DNA from: Adenanthera pavonina
Taxonomy: Eukaryota > Streptophyta > Magnoliopsida > Fabales > Fabaceae
Assembly: GCA_026686845.1 (NCBI GenBank)
Contig: JAIVEN010000020.1
Coordinates: forward strand, 7,653,501 to 7,717,500
Length of the DNA stretch: 64,000 nt
Direction: 5' to 3'
Shown here: one piece after another, positions 35,005-47,828 of the stretch
How positions within the stretch are numbered: the stretch's first letter is position 1
How the letters are laid out: each line of letters opens with the position of its first letter
Notes under the pieces: model-generated
What the model was told of the DNA's origin: nothing
Databases searched by the model: none
What the model saw: the letters and a program-made list of their open reading frames with translations, nothing else
Translations under genes and position numbers: made by a program

Positions 35005-37804
35005 CTTGAAGATGAGGATTCCAACTTTCCTTTGAATGGACTACCTTGAGGAGCTTTAGCCACTGTACAAGGGAAGAGATGAAAACGAATTATAAAGAAT
35101 CCAAAACTTTAAAGATTCACATATATGAATAAGAAATTGGATAAATGAAGAAGGAAAAATACCAAGCCAAAAGTCTATGTTCAGTCCGAGATAGACTGGT
35201 TTTAAAAAGAGTTGCATAAAGATCAAATGCCAGTTAGAAGTCATGGAGTCTGCTTTGGAAAAGACTGTGAAGCCAGAAGGGGATGCTTAGACGATTGTGG
35301 GTGGAAGGTTGAGGGAGGGTTGAGACTTCAACTTGGTCATGCTTGAAGGTAGAGGTAGAGGCATGGAGGTATCTAGCACAATGAGAGTCGAACAAGAGTG
35401 ACGACTAAAGAGTGACAGCGGACACACAATAGCTCAAATGAACGAGAATGAAAGACAACAAGAACCACTTTCTTCTCTATACTCAGTGAAGAAAACGCAC
35501 CCTCTTTGAGTGGAGATTTGAAACTAACGAAAGATGTTTCGACGCTTGCAAGTGGTACACTATGGGGTAATGCGACTTTGGCTTCACCGCGCTTGGAGGT
35601 GTAAATGAAGGTCTACGATAGAGTCAAAGAGGAACTGATAAAGAGTGATGACCGAGTAGTGTAGAAGATGGCAAGACGCACAACGTCACACACCAATGGC
35701 AATGACGGTAAGAGCCGCAACATCAAATTTCGAAATGAATGGGTTTAGCCATTTAGGGTCTATTCTCTGGTCATTTAATTTGTTTGCAGTTTCAATTTTA
35801 ATTTTATTCTTTAAATTCTTTAGTCTTTGATTTTATTTATATAAACATAATCATTTAACTTCATTTGAAGTTTCAATCTTATCTTTCGAAATGCAAAATA
35901 TTAAGACTAAAAATAAAAATGAAATTGAATTCCTTTATATATATATATATATATTTTCTTTGGCAGAGTTGAATTCCTTTATATTAAATTTTGATCTAAT
36001 TAGTTTACTAACAAAATTTTTTTGAGCTCGGGTTCTTTATTGCAAGCAAATTTAGGGGTGTCCGTTTGGCTTTTCAATTCAATTTGTTCCAAAAATTGAA
36101 TAAACTGAAAATCAAAATGATGTTAGAAAAATAAACGAATTGAATCGAATTATTTTGGTTATGTTCAATTTTTGCAATTCGATTTGGAACTTTGATTAAA
36201 ATAAAATAGCACAAATCATGAAAAAAAATCTAAAAGTTTTCAAAATATTTGAAAATATTCAAAAGCCTGTAAAACATTAAAAAATATAATTATATTATAT
36301 ACATTCAAATATTTTATTCAAATGACATTGAAAAACATTTATATATAAAAAAATTATAAAAAAAATCAGCATAATATTAACTTCAATAATAGCATTATTC
36401 ATAATAATATTCATAACATTTAACTGAAAAATAGTATTAAAAAATTCAAATCCAAATCCATTATTAAAAAAATAAGAAAATTATAAAGAAAATAAAAAAT
36501 ATTACAACTTAATCTTGCATAACCTCCAAAAGCAAAACATTATAATAAATTAAACAATCAATAAAATAAAAAATAAAAATTTTGGTTAGTTTGGTTTATT
36601 TAGGTTTTTCAAAGTAACCAAATTGATTCAATAAAACCAAAATAAAAAGAAAAATTTAACCGAACTAAACTGAATTGAACAACCAAGTAAACCGAACTTA
36701 ATTTGGTTCGATTTGGCATTCAATTTTGACTTGGCTTTGCAACAAATTGAGCTTAATGCTATAAATAAGTGGAGACCACTGAGTCCTTCCAAATTGACTT
36801 TCTCTGTTTTCTTTTTTTAATTTATGACTATAGCTACCTCACACACCCCTTTTATTTTTCCCTCTTTCTTTATACTAATAACAATGCACCTGTGCGATGA
36901 ATGGAATACTCTTGTAAATTTGTCTTATAAAATATATATAATGTAAGAGATATATAATGATATATTTGCTTATGCAAGATATACTAATTTGTGATGTTTG
37001 AAAACATCCCTTAATCTTTAAGACAAACCTAATTTTTAATATAGTGATCTCATCATCTTATATAATAATGTATGAATCAACAACTAAGCTAAATAATTAG
37101 TAATTATATCATCTTATATGATATATTAAATCTTCATTTATTGCTGTATATATAATTGAGAATTTGTTTCTCTTCCTCCAAGGAACAATAGAGAAATTAT
37201 AGGCTTATTTGAGTGCGTTCTCTATTTTAATGTTTTCAAAAAAATTTTATAAAATTAATTTCTAGAACAAATTTTGAAAACAATAAAATAAAAAAATCTA
37301 TTTGAATAATTGTTATCAAAATCATAACTAACAAATGTTAAATGATTATTCAAAATTTATAACTTTGTCATGAATAATATTAATACTTTTCACATTTTTT
37401 TATATTTTTCAGAACAAAAAATGTAGGACACCTTAAAGATATTCTGAGTTTTATGTTCTTTTATTTTTCTATTCTTTAGAATATTTTATAAAACAAAAGC
37501 TCATCAAACAAGTTTTTTTTTCTATTTTCAAGGACAAAGAAACTGTTTTGAGAATATGAATCAAGTATGCCCTATGTTACTTAACACAATGCTTACAACA
37601 ATTTAAGACTAAATGATACAATAAAAATACTTTAAAATCATTTTGTTATTTAAATATCAAATAACTAATTTTGAATCACTATTTTCTCATATTAGGTCAA
37701 TCCATTTAGGCTATGACTCATGGGAGATTTTCTCTTTAAAAGTTCATCCACATAACTTATAACCCCATAACACGTTAACTTTAAATCATAATTCCCATGA
37801 TTTA
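35005..37804. other. Intergenic DNA upstream of the resistance gene
   Basis: There is no gene I can support. The 35.0-35.75 kb part is less AT-rich and would contain the promoter of the resistance gene, but I see no clear TATA or conserved element. A TA dinucleotide run lies at 35936-35955. From 36050 to 36740 the DNA is AT-rich with repeated AATTGAA/AACCGAA words, a common plant low-complexity repeat type. Confidence 0.4.
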
Positions 37805-37809
37805 GACCC

Positions 37810-40625
37810 TATTAAAATCCATCTGCATCATTTTATAAGCTTGAATCACTTGAGGGACTAAAATAAAAAAAATTTAAAATCTCATGTTACTCTTCACTTG
37901 GTAAGTTCCTTTTTTCCTACTGAACTTTGAAAAATCATAACTAAATCTAGAAAAATCGTATAGAGGTGATTCAAGCCTTTAAAAATAACTTAAAATATTC
38001 TTTATATGGAAAAAATTATGGAATAGGACTTTAATTATGCCAATTGCTGCAGTATTTAACATAAATTTTACTATTCGCATGGTTATTTTATATTTTCCCA
38101 GGATTTTGATTTTAAATTTAAAAATTCATATCTCCTTCTATCCTGAATCAAATCATGCATACTTTAAATCATTTAAAAGTGCTATAATATTTTGTTTTGT
38201 ACATTTATCCGACTCGTATTGGGCATATCATTAACTTAAACTATTAAGGGTTAGAACTTAATTTTTACTTGAATAGTTTTAGGAAAATTTACATAACTCG
38301 TCTTTTATAACTCCAAATGCTTTCAAACTAGTGGCATTCATTTCACAAGGCATAGATATTTCTATACATGTAAATCACTAAATTTTTGGAGCTTTACACA
38401 ATTTTATATTGCCTTTGAGAACAACTAGTATCTACAGTGAAAGTTTCAATTTTTTCTACATTATCCTGCTATGACCTTTAACTTCTAAAATTCACCATAA
38501 AGTATATACTTATCCAATTTATGTGTTCTTTAACTCTATGGAATTATTTCATCTACTTTTAAAGAATATATAACGTTTAAACTAGTTACCCTGTTTCAAA
38601 TAGAGTTACTTAGTTCTAACCACTATTAGTCATCTTCGACAAAATCATGTAATAATTGATATGAAAAACTTCATAAATATAATACATCACCATTCATTGC
38701 TTCAAATCTATACATAACATCAGAAGATGACCTAAGGAACATACTTGCCCCAACATGCATGATCTAACCTTTACACAAGAATTTTTACATGTTATAAAAA
38801 ATGAACATTAATACTTGCAAGAACATATTGTTCATAAATTTCTTCCTCATCTCCTTTGGCTCTTTCTGGATTCCTTACATGGCATAACCCTATCATGGTT
38901 AGCAATTGGAAGGGTGAGATTTAAAGAATCTCAATAGTAATTACCCATACATGCAATCATATTATCATATTTACATAAAAACATCAAAGAATCATTGACC
39001 AAACATACTTGCACATTCAAATTATATGATTTCACAAAATTTCAGAAAAGTTCTATTTTGAAAAATGGACAACTCGGGGTCTTAAAACCTCTCATTCAAC
39101 TCAGCCAACAACATAAAAATATCACATAGCAACATTACAATCATATGATAATTGATAAGGCATTAAGCACATAGAAAACGATTATGATAACATAGTACAA
39201 GTAAAAGGATTATGCTACCTTATGCTATTCCTTTACTTTCCAAACTTTGTACACTTTTCCTTTGATCTTCCACAACTTTCTTGAACCTTAATACATTATA
39301 AAATAAGGTCATAAGCCATTGATTATATAAGCTTATTTACAAAGTGCTCACTTTAACTTGAAATTTTCACTTTATTTTCCTTTGAGTTTTTCTTATACAA
39401 CATACTTGTAACTACCTGTTTTTTACCAAAAGAATCAATTTTTTGGGTCAAAATCATAAAATTCCATCCCTATATCAAACCTTAGTCTGACAAAAATTCA
39501 TGGAGAAAAGGTGAAAAATGATGTAGCTTGATTTATTTCAAACCACTTCCATATACATACTTCAAGTGACTATACTAAACTTTTCCATGGATTTATTTTG
39601 ACAAAACTCAACTTTCTCTCTCAAGAACTCACCAAGGCCGAAATTCTTGAGAAGAAAAGAGGGGGGAAAACTTGACCTTGAAATGCTTGAGAATACAAGA
39701 TAAGAATGGTATAAGCTTACCTTTGCAACTTGACCTTGAAACTTGGCTTCTAGCTCTCCCTTTTCTCCCTAAGTTTTTGCTCTCTTTCTCACTCTTATTG
39801 CTTCTGTTTTAGATGTGAAAATGAAGGAGAAAGAGTGGTCTTAAGCGCTTAACCATACACCTTGAGGAGATGGAACAAATGAGTGAATAGTAATCTCAAG
39901 TTAATTAACAATTTGGTTAATTTTTTGCTTTTACTTTATTAAAACAATTAGCATAGTTCCTTCCATGTCCCGAAAGCCACGACATTAGGGAGTTTTTTGG
40001 TCAAAAATTGCTTCATGCATTTTATTAGTTCCAAATAACCTTTATCGATAAATTTTATCCCATACCGATTAAATACTTTTACCTTAATAATTTATCACTT
40101 AATTGGTACAGGATTGTTCTAAATTTACTTTTAGACTAAATTTATTATTTTGATCCCCAAATTTATTTTTGAGAATTTCCATCCAATTCTCTTCATCCCT
40201 TTATTTTTACGGAGTTCATAAACCTTTTTTTTTTTGTTTAAAAATCACTTTCGAACTTAAATTGGAGTTATAAAATTTTACAAACTCAATTAACCTTTAA
40301 GCAGTATTTCATTGAGTTTGGCTCGTCGAGAGTTCTGTTTTGATAGGATTTCCAAAAATTTCAAAATTGCCGTTGACTTAATTTTTCCCAAGGGCTAAAT
40401 TGAAAAAAATTATTTACTTTAAAGGACTAAATAACATAAGATTCTTATTTCTAGGGGTCAAGATATAATTTTCTCATTTTTATTTTAACATGGAAAAATG
40501 ACATATTCACGCTTCTCGTTTTTTTTTGTGTATCTCCATTTTTTGTAATTCTACATGTATTTTAAAATATTCTCTGATTTTATCTTCTACGTTACTCAAT
40601 ATCTAATAAAAAGTAAGATATTACA
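37810..40625 (-). mobile_element. Solo LTR of the same gypsy family, minus strand
   Basis: Read on the minus strand it starts TGTAATATC at 40625 and resembles the LTRs at 29864 and 55530. The block around 37900-37960 corresponds to ATACGATTTTTCTGGATTAAG of 58300, and 39990-40130 corresponds to the AATTGGTACGGGTAAA block of 30470. The right flank GACCC (40626-40630) recurs at 37805-37809, which suggests a target duplication and so a left end at 37810, although the terminal bases there (TATTA) are not the expected TGTTA. It has no coding capacity. Confidence 0.65.
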
Positions 40626-40630
40626 GACCC

Positions 40631-43600
40631 CATGTTGGATTGACTCATTTTACTTGTTCAACTTGTAATTTATTGTAACTTGACAATTTGATTAAATATA
40701 ATTAGATCAGATTTTCCAATTAAAATAATCATGATTAAATATAGGTAAAATATATAAAATAGTTCTCTTAAACTTTAGATTCATTGCATATAACCTCCCC
40801 TAAGTTTCAAAAGTTTACCCCAAACTTTCTAACTTTGACCATGAATTTCCTTGCCATTAAAATCAATCAAAGTCACTCCTCACTACATATGCTATGTATT
40901 ACTTTATTTTTTGAGCCACATTCATGCATTATCATCTATGTAGTATAATATAGGTACATGTATAGGATATGATACAATACGATTCGAAAAATATAATAAT
41001 TTTTAAAATTTTAGGATATAAGTGTAGGGAATATTTATACATGTATGATATTATTTATGAAATTATTTATATATATAATTAATAAATTTACTCATTAAAA
41101 GAAAAATAAATATGAAATATTCTAAAAATTATAATATAAATATTAAAATAAACTATAAAATATTTATAATAACTTGAAATGCTTTTATTTTACCAAAAAA
41201 AATTTGAAATGATACAAATGAGTACAAAATAATGCAAATTGATATATATATATATATGCATAAATATGATACGTGTAACATATTATATCATGTATTGAAT
41301 ATGTGTGCTTTTACTTTTTTTTTTTCAAGTATCAGTGCTTCATAGATTATCATTCAAATACCTGGAAACATATTATATTATATGAAATTTTGGCATTTTA
41401 GTTTAATTTACACTCAAACTCAAGAAATTCAAGTTATTATTTCCAATTAGCATATAATTTTAAATCAAGCGTAGGTAACAGAATGCCATCAAATTAAATA
41501 GGATAATATAAAATATAAAAAAATGGTTTTAAATTATAAAGATAGTGTTAAAAAATAAAATATAGAGATTAAATTAAACTTTAATGTTGTAAGATCACTA
41601 TGAAATCATCGGTAATTGGTCAAACGAATTATAATAATTCATTAATTTGTATTCAAGATTTTTACATTATTGAATGAGAATAACACTCATAGTTAAACTA
41701 TATTCAAATATTTGGTAAAAAAAAAAAACGCTTACATTCAAATTTCAGTTTGATCTCATTGATTTGGGATATGATGTGGGATGATTAGGATTTTCACTTA
41801 TTTATATTTGATATAAAGCCATGGTTTCAATATGATAGTAGTTATTTATAACTTATTATAATCTTATGAAATTATGTCACTCATTTAATAAAATTTCAAG
41901 TTAGCATGTTTAATTAGAAGATTTTACATATTTAAGTTAATACAATTTACTAATGTTTAACTACCAAAATTGTAGTCCTCAAAAATATTTTTTTGGGCCA
42001 GCTGTATTTCTAATGAAATGTTCAAATTTTAAGTGGTTACTTATAGCTTATTATAATCTCAGTGACTGACTATACCCATCAATTACCTATTCAAAATTTA
42101 ATTTAATAAGAATCACTAAAATTCAGGAAAATCTATATTAATTCAAAATAATTGGTTAATTTGGCAAAAATTTATAAGATTTTATCAGTCAAATCTTGAC
42201 TGTTGCTTTGTAATTATCAGATTATTATATATATATTTGAAATTTTATTTAAAAATTAAATATGATCATTTGATCATATTTCTCATATCCTGAATTATTT
42301 ATGTAATTTAATAAATTCATCATATAGAGACTTAGATACATAGTTAAAATCAAACATGTAGTTTAAAAATAAAAATTGCCTTATTTCAATATCTTTTTAA
42401 TAGGGTTTCAGAGGAGAAAATTTGCCTGGATGGTTGGATATGAGCAGCACACATATCTATACACAACACATCAATCATGGATCACCACTAACCTTGAAAA
42501 TTAAAGAGAAATTTTGCAGAACATAAAATTTGAACACCACATTTTTATATATATTACTCTCATTTGTACTTAATGGTTTAGAATAAAGCAATGAGCAACA
42601 GAGCTCTCAATGATGAGGGGCTTTCATTCACATGTCCCAATAACACAATGCATGAAAAAAAAAGTATATTCAAAATGTATTTTGAATAAATAGAACGGAG
42701 CACCTGATTCCGCTACGCACTAGTTTGGAGTTTCCAAACCCTTGAAAAAGCTGCTTTTAGTTTCCAGACCTTTCGAACGTATGAGGAAACTGCTTTTTTC
42801 CCCTACTTTTATATGTATAATATATATACTTATAATATATATGACAATAAAAAATAAATCTTTTCAAAAAATATATAATATATATGCTTTATCATACATA
42901 TTTATTAAATGAATATATAATAAAAATACACTTAATTCTATAAATAATAAATATATTATTTATGTAAATTTATAAATATACAATTAAATATAAAATACTT
43001 GAAATTAACTCAAGTGATAAGGATTAATAGCAATTCAGTATTTGGTGTTGAGGATAACACAGTATACAAAGTTTACAGCTGACCATGAAATCCTAATCTT
43101 GAAATCAATTTCAAAAATAAAATTAAAAAACAAAATTTGAAAATTTGGGCAACATAAAAGAAATAATCTAAAAAAGTGAGGAGACAACAATCCCTGCATT
43201 TGTACAAAGAACAATCTGCTGCCACAACCTTAACACATGGGGATACCAAAGTCCAACTAATGTACAGGCAGGGTGTGATGTATGGGTTTGTCATTTCACA
43301 GCTTGTTAGATACAGTAGCTGCTGATTCATTCAAACATGAAACAATCTTCAGTTAAATGTTGTGGGAATGATTCAAGCGAAGGAACAATTTCCAATCTGT
43401 TCACAGTCGGCATCATATGCTCAAAAAGATGCCACTCCCTACAAAATCCAATCCCAAGAAATAATCAGACTGTCAAGAAAATCCTTTGATCACTGAAAAA
43501 GAAATCTGTTTGCCCTCTCACTAGCCAGAAAGGGAGGGAAAAAAATCGAAATAACCATAGCACCAGAAAAAGATGGTCGGCGTCAATGCATTCTCGCATA

Positions 43601-43631
43601 TAGTGAAGAGATAGGCATCAAATTCTCTGAT
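40631..43631. other. AT-rich intergenic DNA
   Basis: This is very AT-rich with a TA run near 41241-41258 and several poly-A tracts. No gene is visible. The last 300-600 bp would include the 3' untranslated region of the O-fucosyltransferase gene; I cannot place a poly-A site. Confidence 0.45.
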
Positions 43632-45639
43632 TCAATTAGTTGTTGAAGATCTTGACTGGTCAGTTCTGTTTACACGGCATATGCAGTGTGAGCATGGAAA
43701 GCTATATATTGAATCATTGGGTCTTTTTCAGCTCAAATCCCTCGGAATCACTATGTGACCGGATGCTCAGCAGTTGATGTTTGTGAGTCTTCCATCTGGA
43801 AATTAGTCATAGGTGAGGTACTCTTCAACATTTCTAGTTTCTAAGAGGTTAAAACAATTGTCATCTTGTCTTAAGAACATCAACAAACTGGAATTCCTCC
43901 AATTCATTTTTTAACTAAAAGCAAAGTGAATAGCGAGTTCTTAAAAGATTAAAAACAGACAAACTTAACAGATTCTAATCTAAAAAAATATTGCTACTCA
44001 CAGAACTCATGCATTTACAATTTTGTTCAAATGAGGCTACCTCAATTCAGGGGCGCCGCTTCTATTATTTTTTTAAAACTGAAATGACTAACCCCACAGT
44101 TGTGCGAAGTTGCAAATTCAAGAGTTGTGTGTGTAGTTGCAATTTTTTCTATATGAGATATTTTTTCGCAGCCTGGATAGGCATGGTCCCTCAGCAGCCA
44201 CGTTCAAGTATTGGATGTGCATGTTCCCTGGAGTTCAATTAGCAGATAGCAAGCCTTTGAAATTTTTTTCAACTTGTTTTTAATCCATGTTTATTGACAT
44301 CACAGTTCTTGTAAGACTAAAAGTTTAAATTTACATCCTCAAACATCAACTATTCCTGCTGCATAAAACTAAACGAAAAGAAATAAGCAGAGAAGTAACA
44401 AGATACATACCCGACATTGGGATTATAAAAAGTAATGATAACTTCCGCTTATCAGGCCTAATTACCTTAGAGTGTGCACCATGTAAGTATCTTCTGTGGC
44501 CCAGCAGAAAATGAGGGAAGTCACCACCTTGAGTTGTGACAAACACCTCACTATGAAAGACAAACAATGTAGTCTATAGCAACCATCCTGGAAGAATAAT
44601 TCCAGGAGAAGTAACTCCAGTCAAAATCACAGCCATTTTAATCAAGCATGAAAGTGGGCGGCTGGGGCAAAGTACAAAACTATACCTTAAATGGAGCAAG
44701 CTCCTCTTCAGATGCCAGGGTTTCCTTTGTCTGCAAATTAGGAAACATTTCCAGTAGCAGAGCCATATTTCTCTCAGCATTATATATTTTTCCAGATGCC
44801 AAAAAGATAGATGTGTTCTTACTGAACCCATTCCCCTAAGCATCAATCCAACCTGAAGATATGGAAGAACACATCAACGATAATTTTGAACAGCACAGTT
44901 CAAGGGAAAATTTATAAAAATTGCTATCATGGCAAGAACATTGATGACATGAAAGTAATGAAACAAAAAAAAAAGAAGACGACTTCCATTAAGCTTCGAA
45001 GCACCAGCAAGACCAAGAAAAATTCCAAGATGAAGAAAGTGTTCCCTGAACTATTCCTCCTATTCTTGCAGATGAAGATCAGAAGAGATTTAAGGAGACT
45101 CTTACCTCTAAAGGAGTGAGGGGACACTTCCCATTAATCCTGTTAACTCCAGGACGTATAACTCGTCTAGCTTTTGTAAATTTCCCTTTCCAACCTCTTT
45201 CTCTTGCTGCATCCATGTTCTCTTTTTCTTGCTTTCCACCATCAAAAACACAACACGAGAAAAGCAACCATATCCTGCACATGATAGTACACGGTACAAC
45301 AGTTGCAGCAAAAATTAAGATATAATGTTCACAACTTGGAACAACAAAATATTCATATCTGCTTAAGTCTAGCCTCTTCAAAATGAAGATGTATGGAGAC
45401 TTATTTACCACCATCTGCTCCACTACGTTCTCTCATCCTTGCGACCAAAGATTCCCCTAAAGTTAAAATAGGAAAAGAAGACCGCAAAGCCTCATAATTT
45501 GCGAAGCATCTAAGCCGCTGGATAGCTGGAGGTGCATCAAATGACAATCTATTTGCAAAAGGAGAAATCCTTATGACCCTGCATGGTTTAATAGAGAATT
45601 CTTAAAAACAACAAACATAATAGTTTTCCGCTCTTCAAA

Positions 45640-45959
45640 TTTTAGAGTCTATAATGAAAGCTATTCATGGTAACTCACTTCACCATTCAAACTTTTGAGT
45701 TGAAATTGGCTTTGACATGGTATCAAAGCCTCCATGACCAAGTGACCAAGAGTTCATACTTCGTCACCCTTCATTCACCTTACTTTCTTTGAAAAAAAAA
45801 ACAAAAGAAAATTATGTTTCAACACAAAATATGGTGGGTTGATGCTTTGTCAACACTTCAAGTGGTTTTCATTGAGGGGCCGTGTTAGAAGGTATTACAA
45901 AACAATTCATCAGCCTTCGTTTAACAGCTAAAGTTTCTCAGTTGAAATGGTCCTTGACA
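45640..45959 (+). mobile_element. TRIM-like miniature LTR element in an intron of the fucosyltransferase gene
   Basis: Two similar short direct repeats (about 45640-45717 and 45883-45959) end in TTGAAATTGGCTTTGACA and TTGAAATGGTCCTTGACA. The second starts TGTTAGAAGG. The PBS-like TGGTATCAAAGCC immediately follows the first repeat (45718-45730). The purine tract GAGGGGCCG directly precedes the second (45874-45882). The internal part has no coding capacity. This is the structure of a terminal-repeat retrotransposon in miniature, about 320 bp. I see no target duplication, so the left end is uncertain. Confidence 0.72.
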
Positions 45960-46545
45960 TAACCTCTAAACATCAAATGTTAACCATGCCAATGATGCAA
46001 ATATATCTTTCAATAATTCTTCTACCTTCTAGAGTAAAATTACATACTTTTCCAAGAGTTTAACCAAGTAGAAGACAAAGAAATGTCGTAATTTTTTTTC
46101 TTCTTCTTAAGACTACCCTAACATGAGGGCTTGATATTTTTCAGGTTGGGGCCAAGACAACGACCTTTCTGGCAAAATAAAAGAAAAAAAAAGAAGCATT
46201 GACCTCTTCATTTCAAGTGGTGAGTAACAGAAACAAGATAAGAGATGAATTTATTCCTCTTCCTCAAACACCATGGCCATTTACAAATTATTCCAATTTG
46301 TTTGGCTGTTATAGATCATGTTATTATATTCTACAATTAGAAATTCATTCATACATTTATCATATACTCACTTCTCTTCAAGTAACTTTGGAAATACCAC
46401 GTCTCTATAGTAATCCTGAAGAAGACCATGCCTTTATCCTGACATAATAAATGTTTAAGTGGTTGCTGCCAAATCATTCCATCTGGCACTCAGGAATCTT
46501 ATTGATCACCCGTACATCATTTTTTAAGGTATTCATAAAATATTC

Positions 46546-46839
46546 TGAAATAGAATAGCAACCACAACGCCAAGCAATCAAAACACCATAGCAGCCACCC
46601 ATTCATCCATTTAACTCCATAACCACCGGCATTAAAACATCTGTTGCTACAATAACATCTCTCAACCAATAATAAGAAATAAAACCCATTTATCATGCGT
46701 GTAACCCCCTCGTAACCCCCTCCCATTTCAATTTACAGCCTTACAGTATAAATAGGTGCTTTTTCCTCATTGTAGGGCAGAGAATTAAGAATATCATTTT
46801 TTTTGTTTTAGTTCAGTGTTTTTTTCGGTTTCTGTATCA
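46546..46839 (+). repeat. 5' LTR of gypsy element C
   Basis: It is paired with 59082-59375. It carries a TATA-like ACAGTATAAATAG near 46744 and the shared terminus TTTTTTTCGGTTTCTGTATCA. An antisense frame of about 70 codons in both LTRs (MGGGYEGV start) is a shadow of the repeat and not a gene. Confidence 0.94.
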
Positions 46840-46842
46840 TTT

Positions 46843-46855
46843 TGGTATCAAAGAC
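46843..46855 (+). other. Primer-binding site of element C
   Basis: TGGTATCAAAGAC lies three bases after the LTR end and is a Met-tRNA-type PBS with variation, as seen in plant gypsy elements. Confidence 0.8.
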
Positions 46856-47532
46856 TGGTTAGAGAGTGTCCAGGAGACGAGTAAAGTGAGAGAGCCGTCA
46901 GAGAATGACCTGAAAGTGAGCAGCAACCGCCATCACCGCTGTCGGAATCCATTTCTGATCACTTTTCTGGAAAACGGATATCACCCTCGAGCTCGGAAGG
47001 CCAGAAAATCTCGGACTGGAGAGTTTTACCGCCGTCTAACATTCCACACGCCACTGCCAAAATCCCATGCGTCGTTGCCGACGTTCCACGCACAGCACAC
47101 GCCCGCTAGAGGTTGAAGACAATGACGTCATCTGCCACGTCATCTTGACCTGTCCAGTCAGCGACAGATCAGCCACCCAATGTCTGCCACGTCACCCTAC
47201 CTAGTCAAACAAATTTCTCATATTTATCGTGTGACCCCTAAACTCTTCCATATTTATATTTTTGCCCCTATACTTTTCATATTTACATTTTAGCCCCTAA
47301 ACTTTCCTTAATCTACCCTTTGGCCCCTAAACGTTTTGAAATTACATTTTTGACCCCTTAAAGTTTTCTAAAATTCCATTTTGACCCCATATTTTTTCAA
47401 AATTACAGTTTTGCCTCAAACTTTCTTAAAATTCCTTTTCCACCCTTGTACCCCATAAAATTACCTTTTCACCCCTATACTTGTTAATTGTTTTTGCTTA
47501 AGTCCTAACCTTACAGAAAAGGCCAAAAAAAA

Positions 47533-47828
47533 ATGCCTCCAAGACGCAGGAATGTATAGAATGTTGCGATGGACGAGATGAGACGTCGAATACGAGAGTT
47601 GGAGGCTACCGTAGAAATGCAGCGAGCTTTGCTAGAAACTCACAGAGAAAACCTAGAACGTGATTCGGGTAGCAGCAATTCGTCATCCACTGACAACCAC
47701 CGTCATCCTTGACAACAACCATTCCACTCTAGTGACATCAAAATAGACATTCCTGAATTTGAGGGAAGACTCCAACTAGACGAGTTTGTAGATTGGCTTC
47801 AAATTGTTGAGCACGTATTTGATGAACT
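47533..47828 (+). pseudogene. gag: Start of gag of element C, truncated
   Basis: ATGCCTCCAAGACGC gives MPPRRR, a usual start of plant gypsy gag, followed by MDEMRRRIRELEATVEMQR (coiled). Later comes DIPEFEGRLQLDEFVDWLQI, the conserved opening of the gag core. Two in-frame stops (TAG after eight codons and TGA near 47711) disable it. The coding sequence stops at about 47828, where it meets the minus-strand copia gag within a shared TTTGATGA. Confidence 0.85.

Noticed and set aside
34062..35063. Series of 70-130-codon open frames on both strands repeating the same protein words
   Set aside because: They repeat every 190 bp because they read through the TRIM array; the repeat is explained by LTR and PBS structure, not by a repeat protein.
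46517..46726. Antisense open frame conserved at 46.5 and 59.0 kb (MGGGYEGV start)
   Set aside because: Its two-copy conservation comes from the paired LTRs of gypsy element C; there is no independent support for translation.
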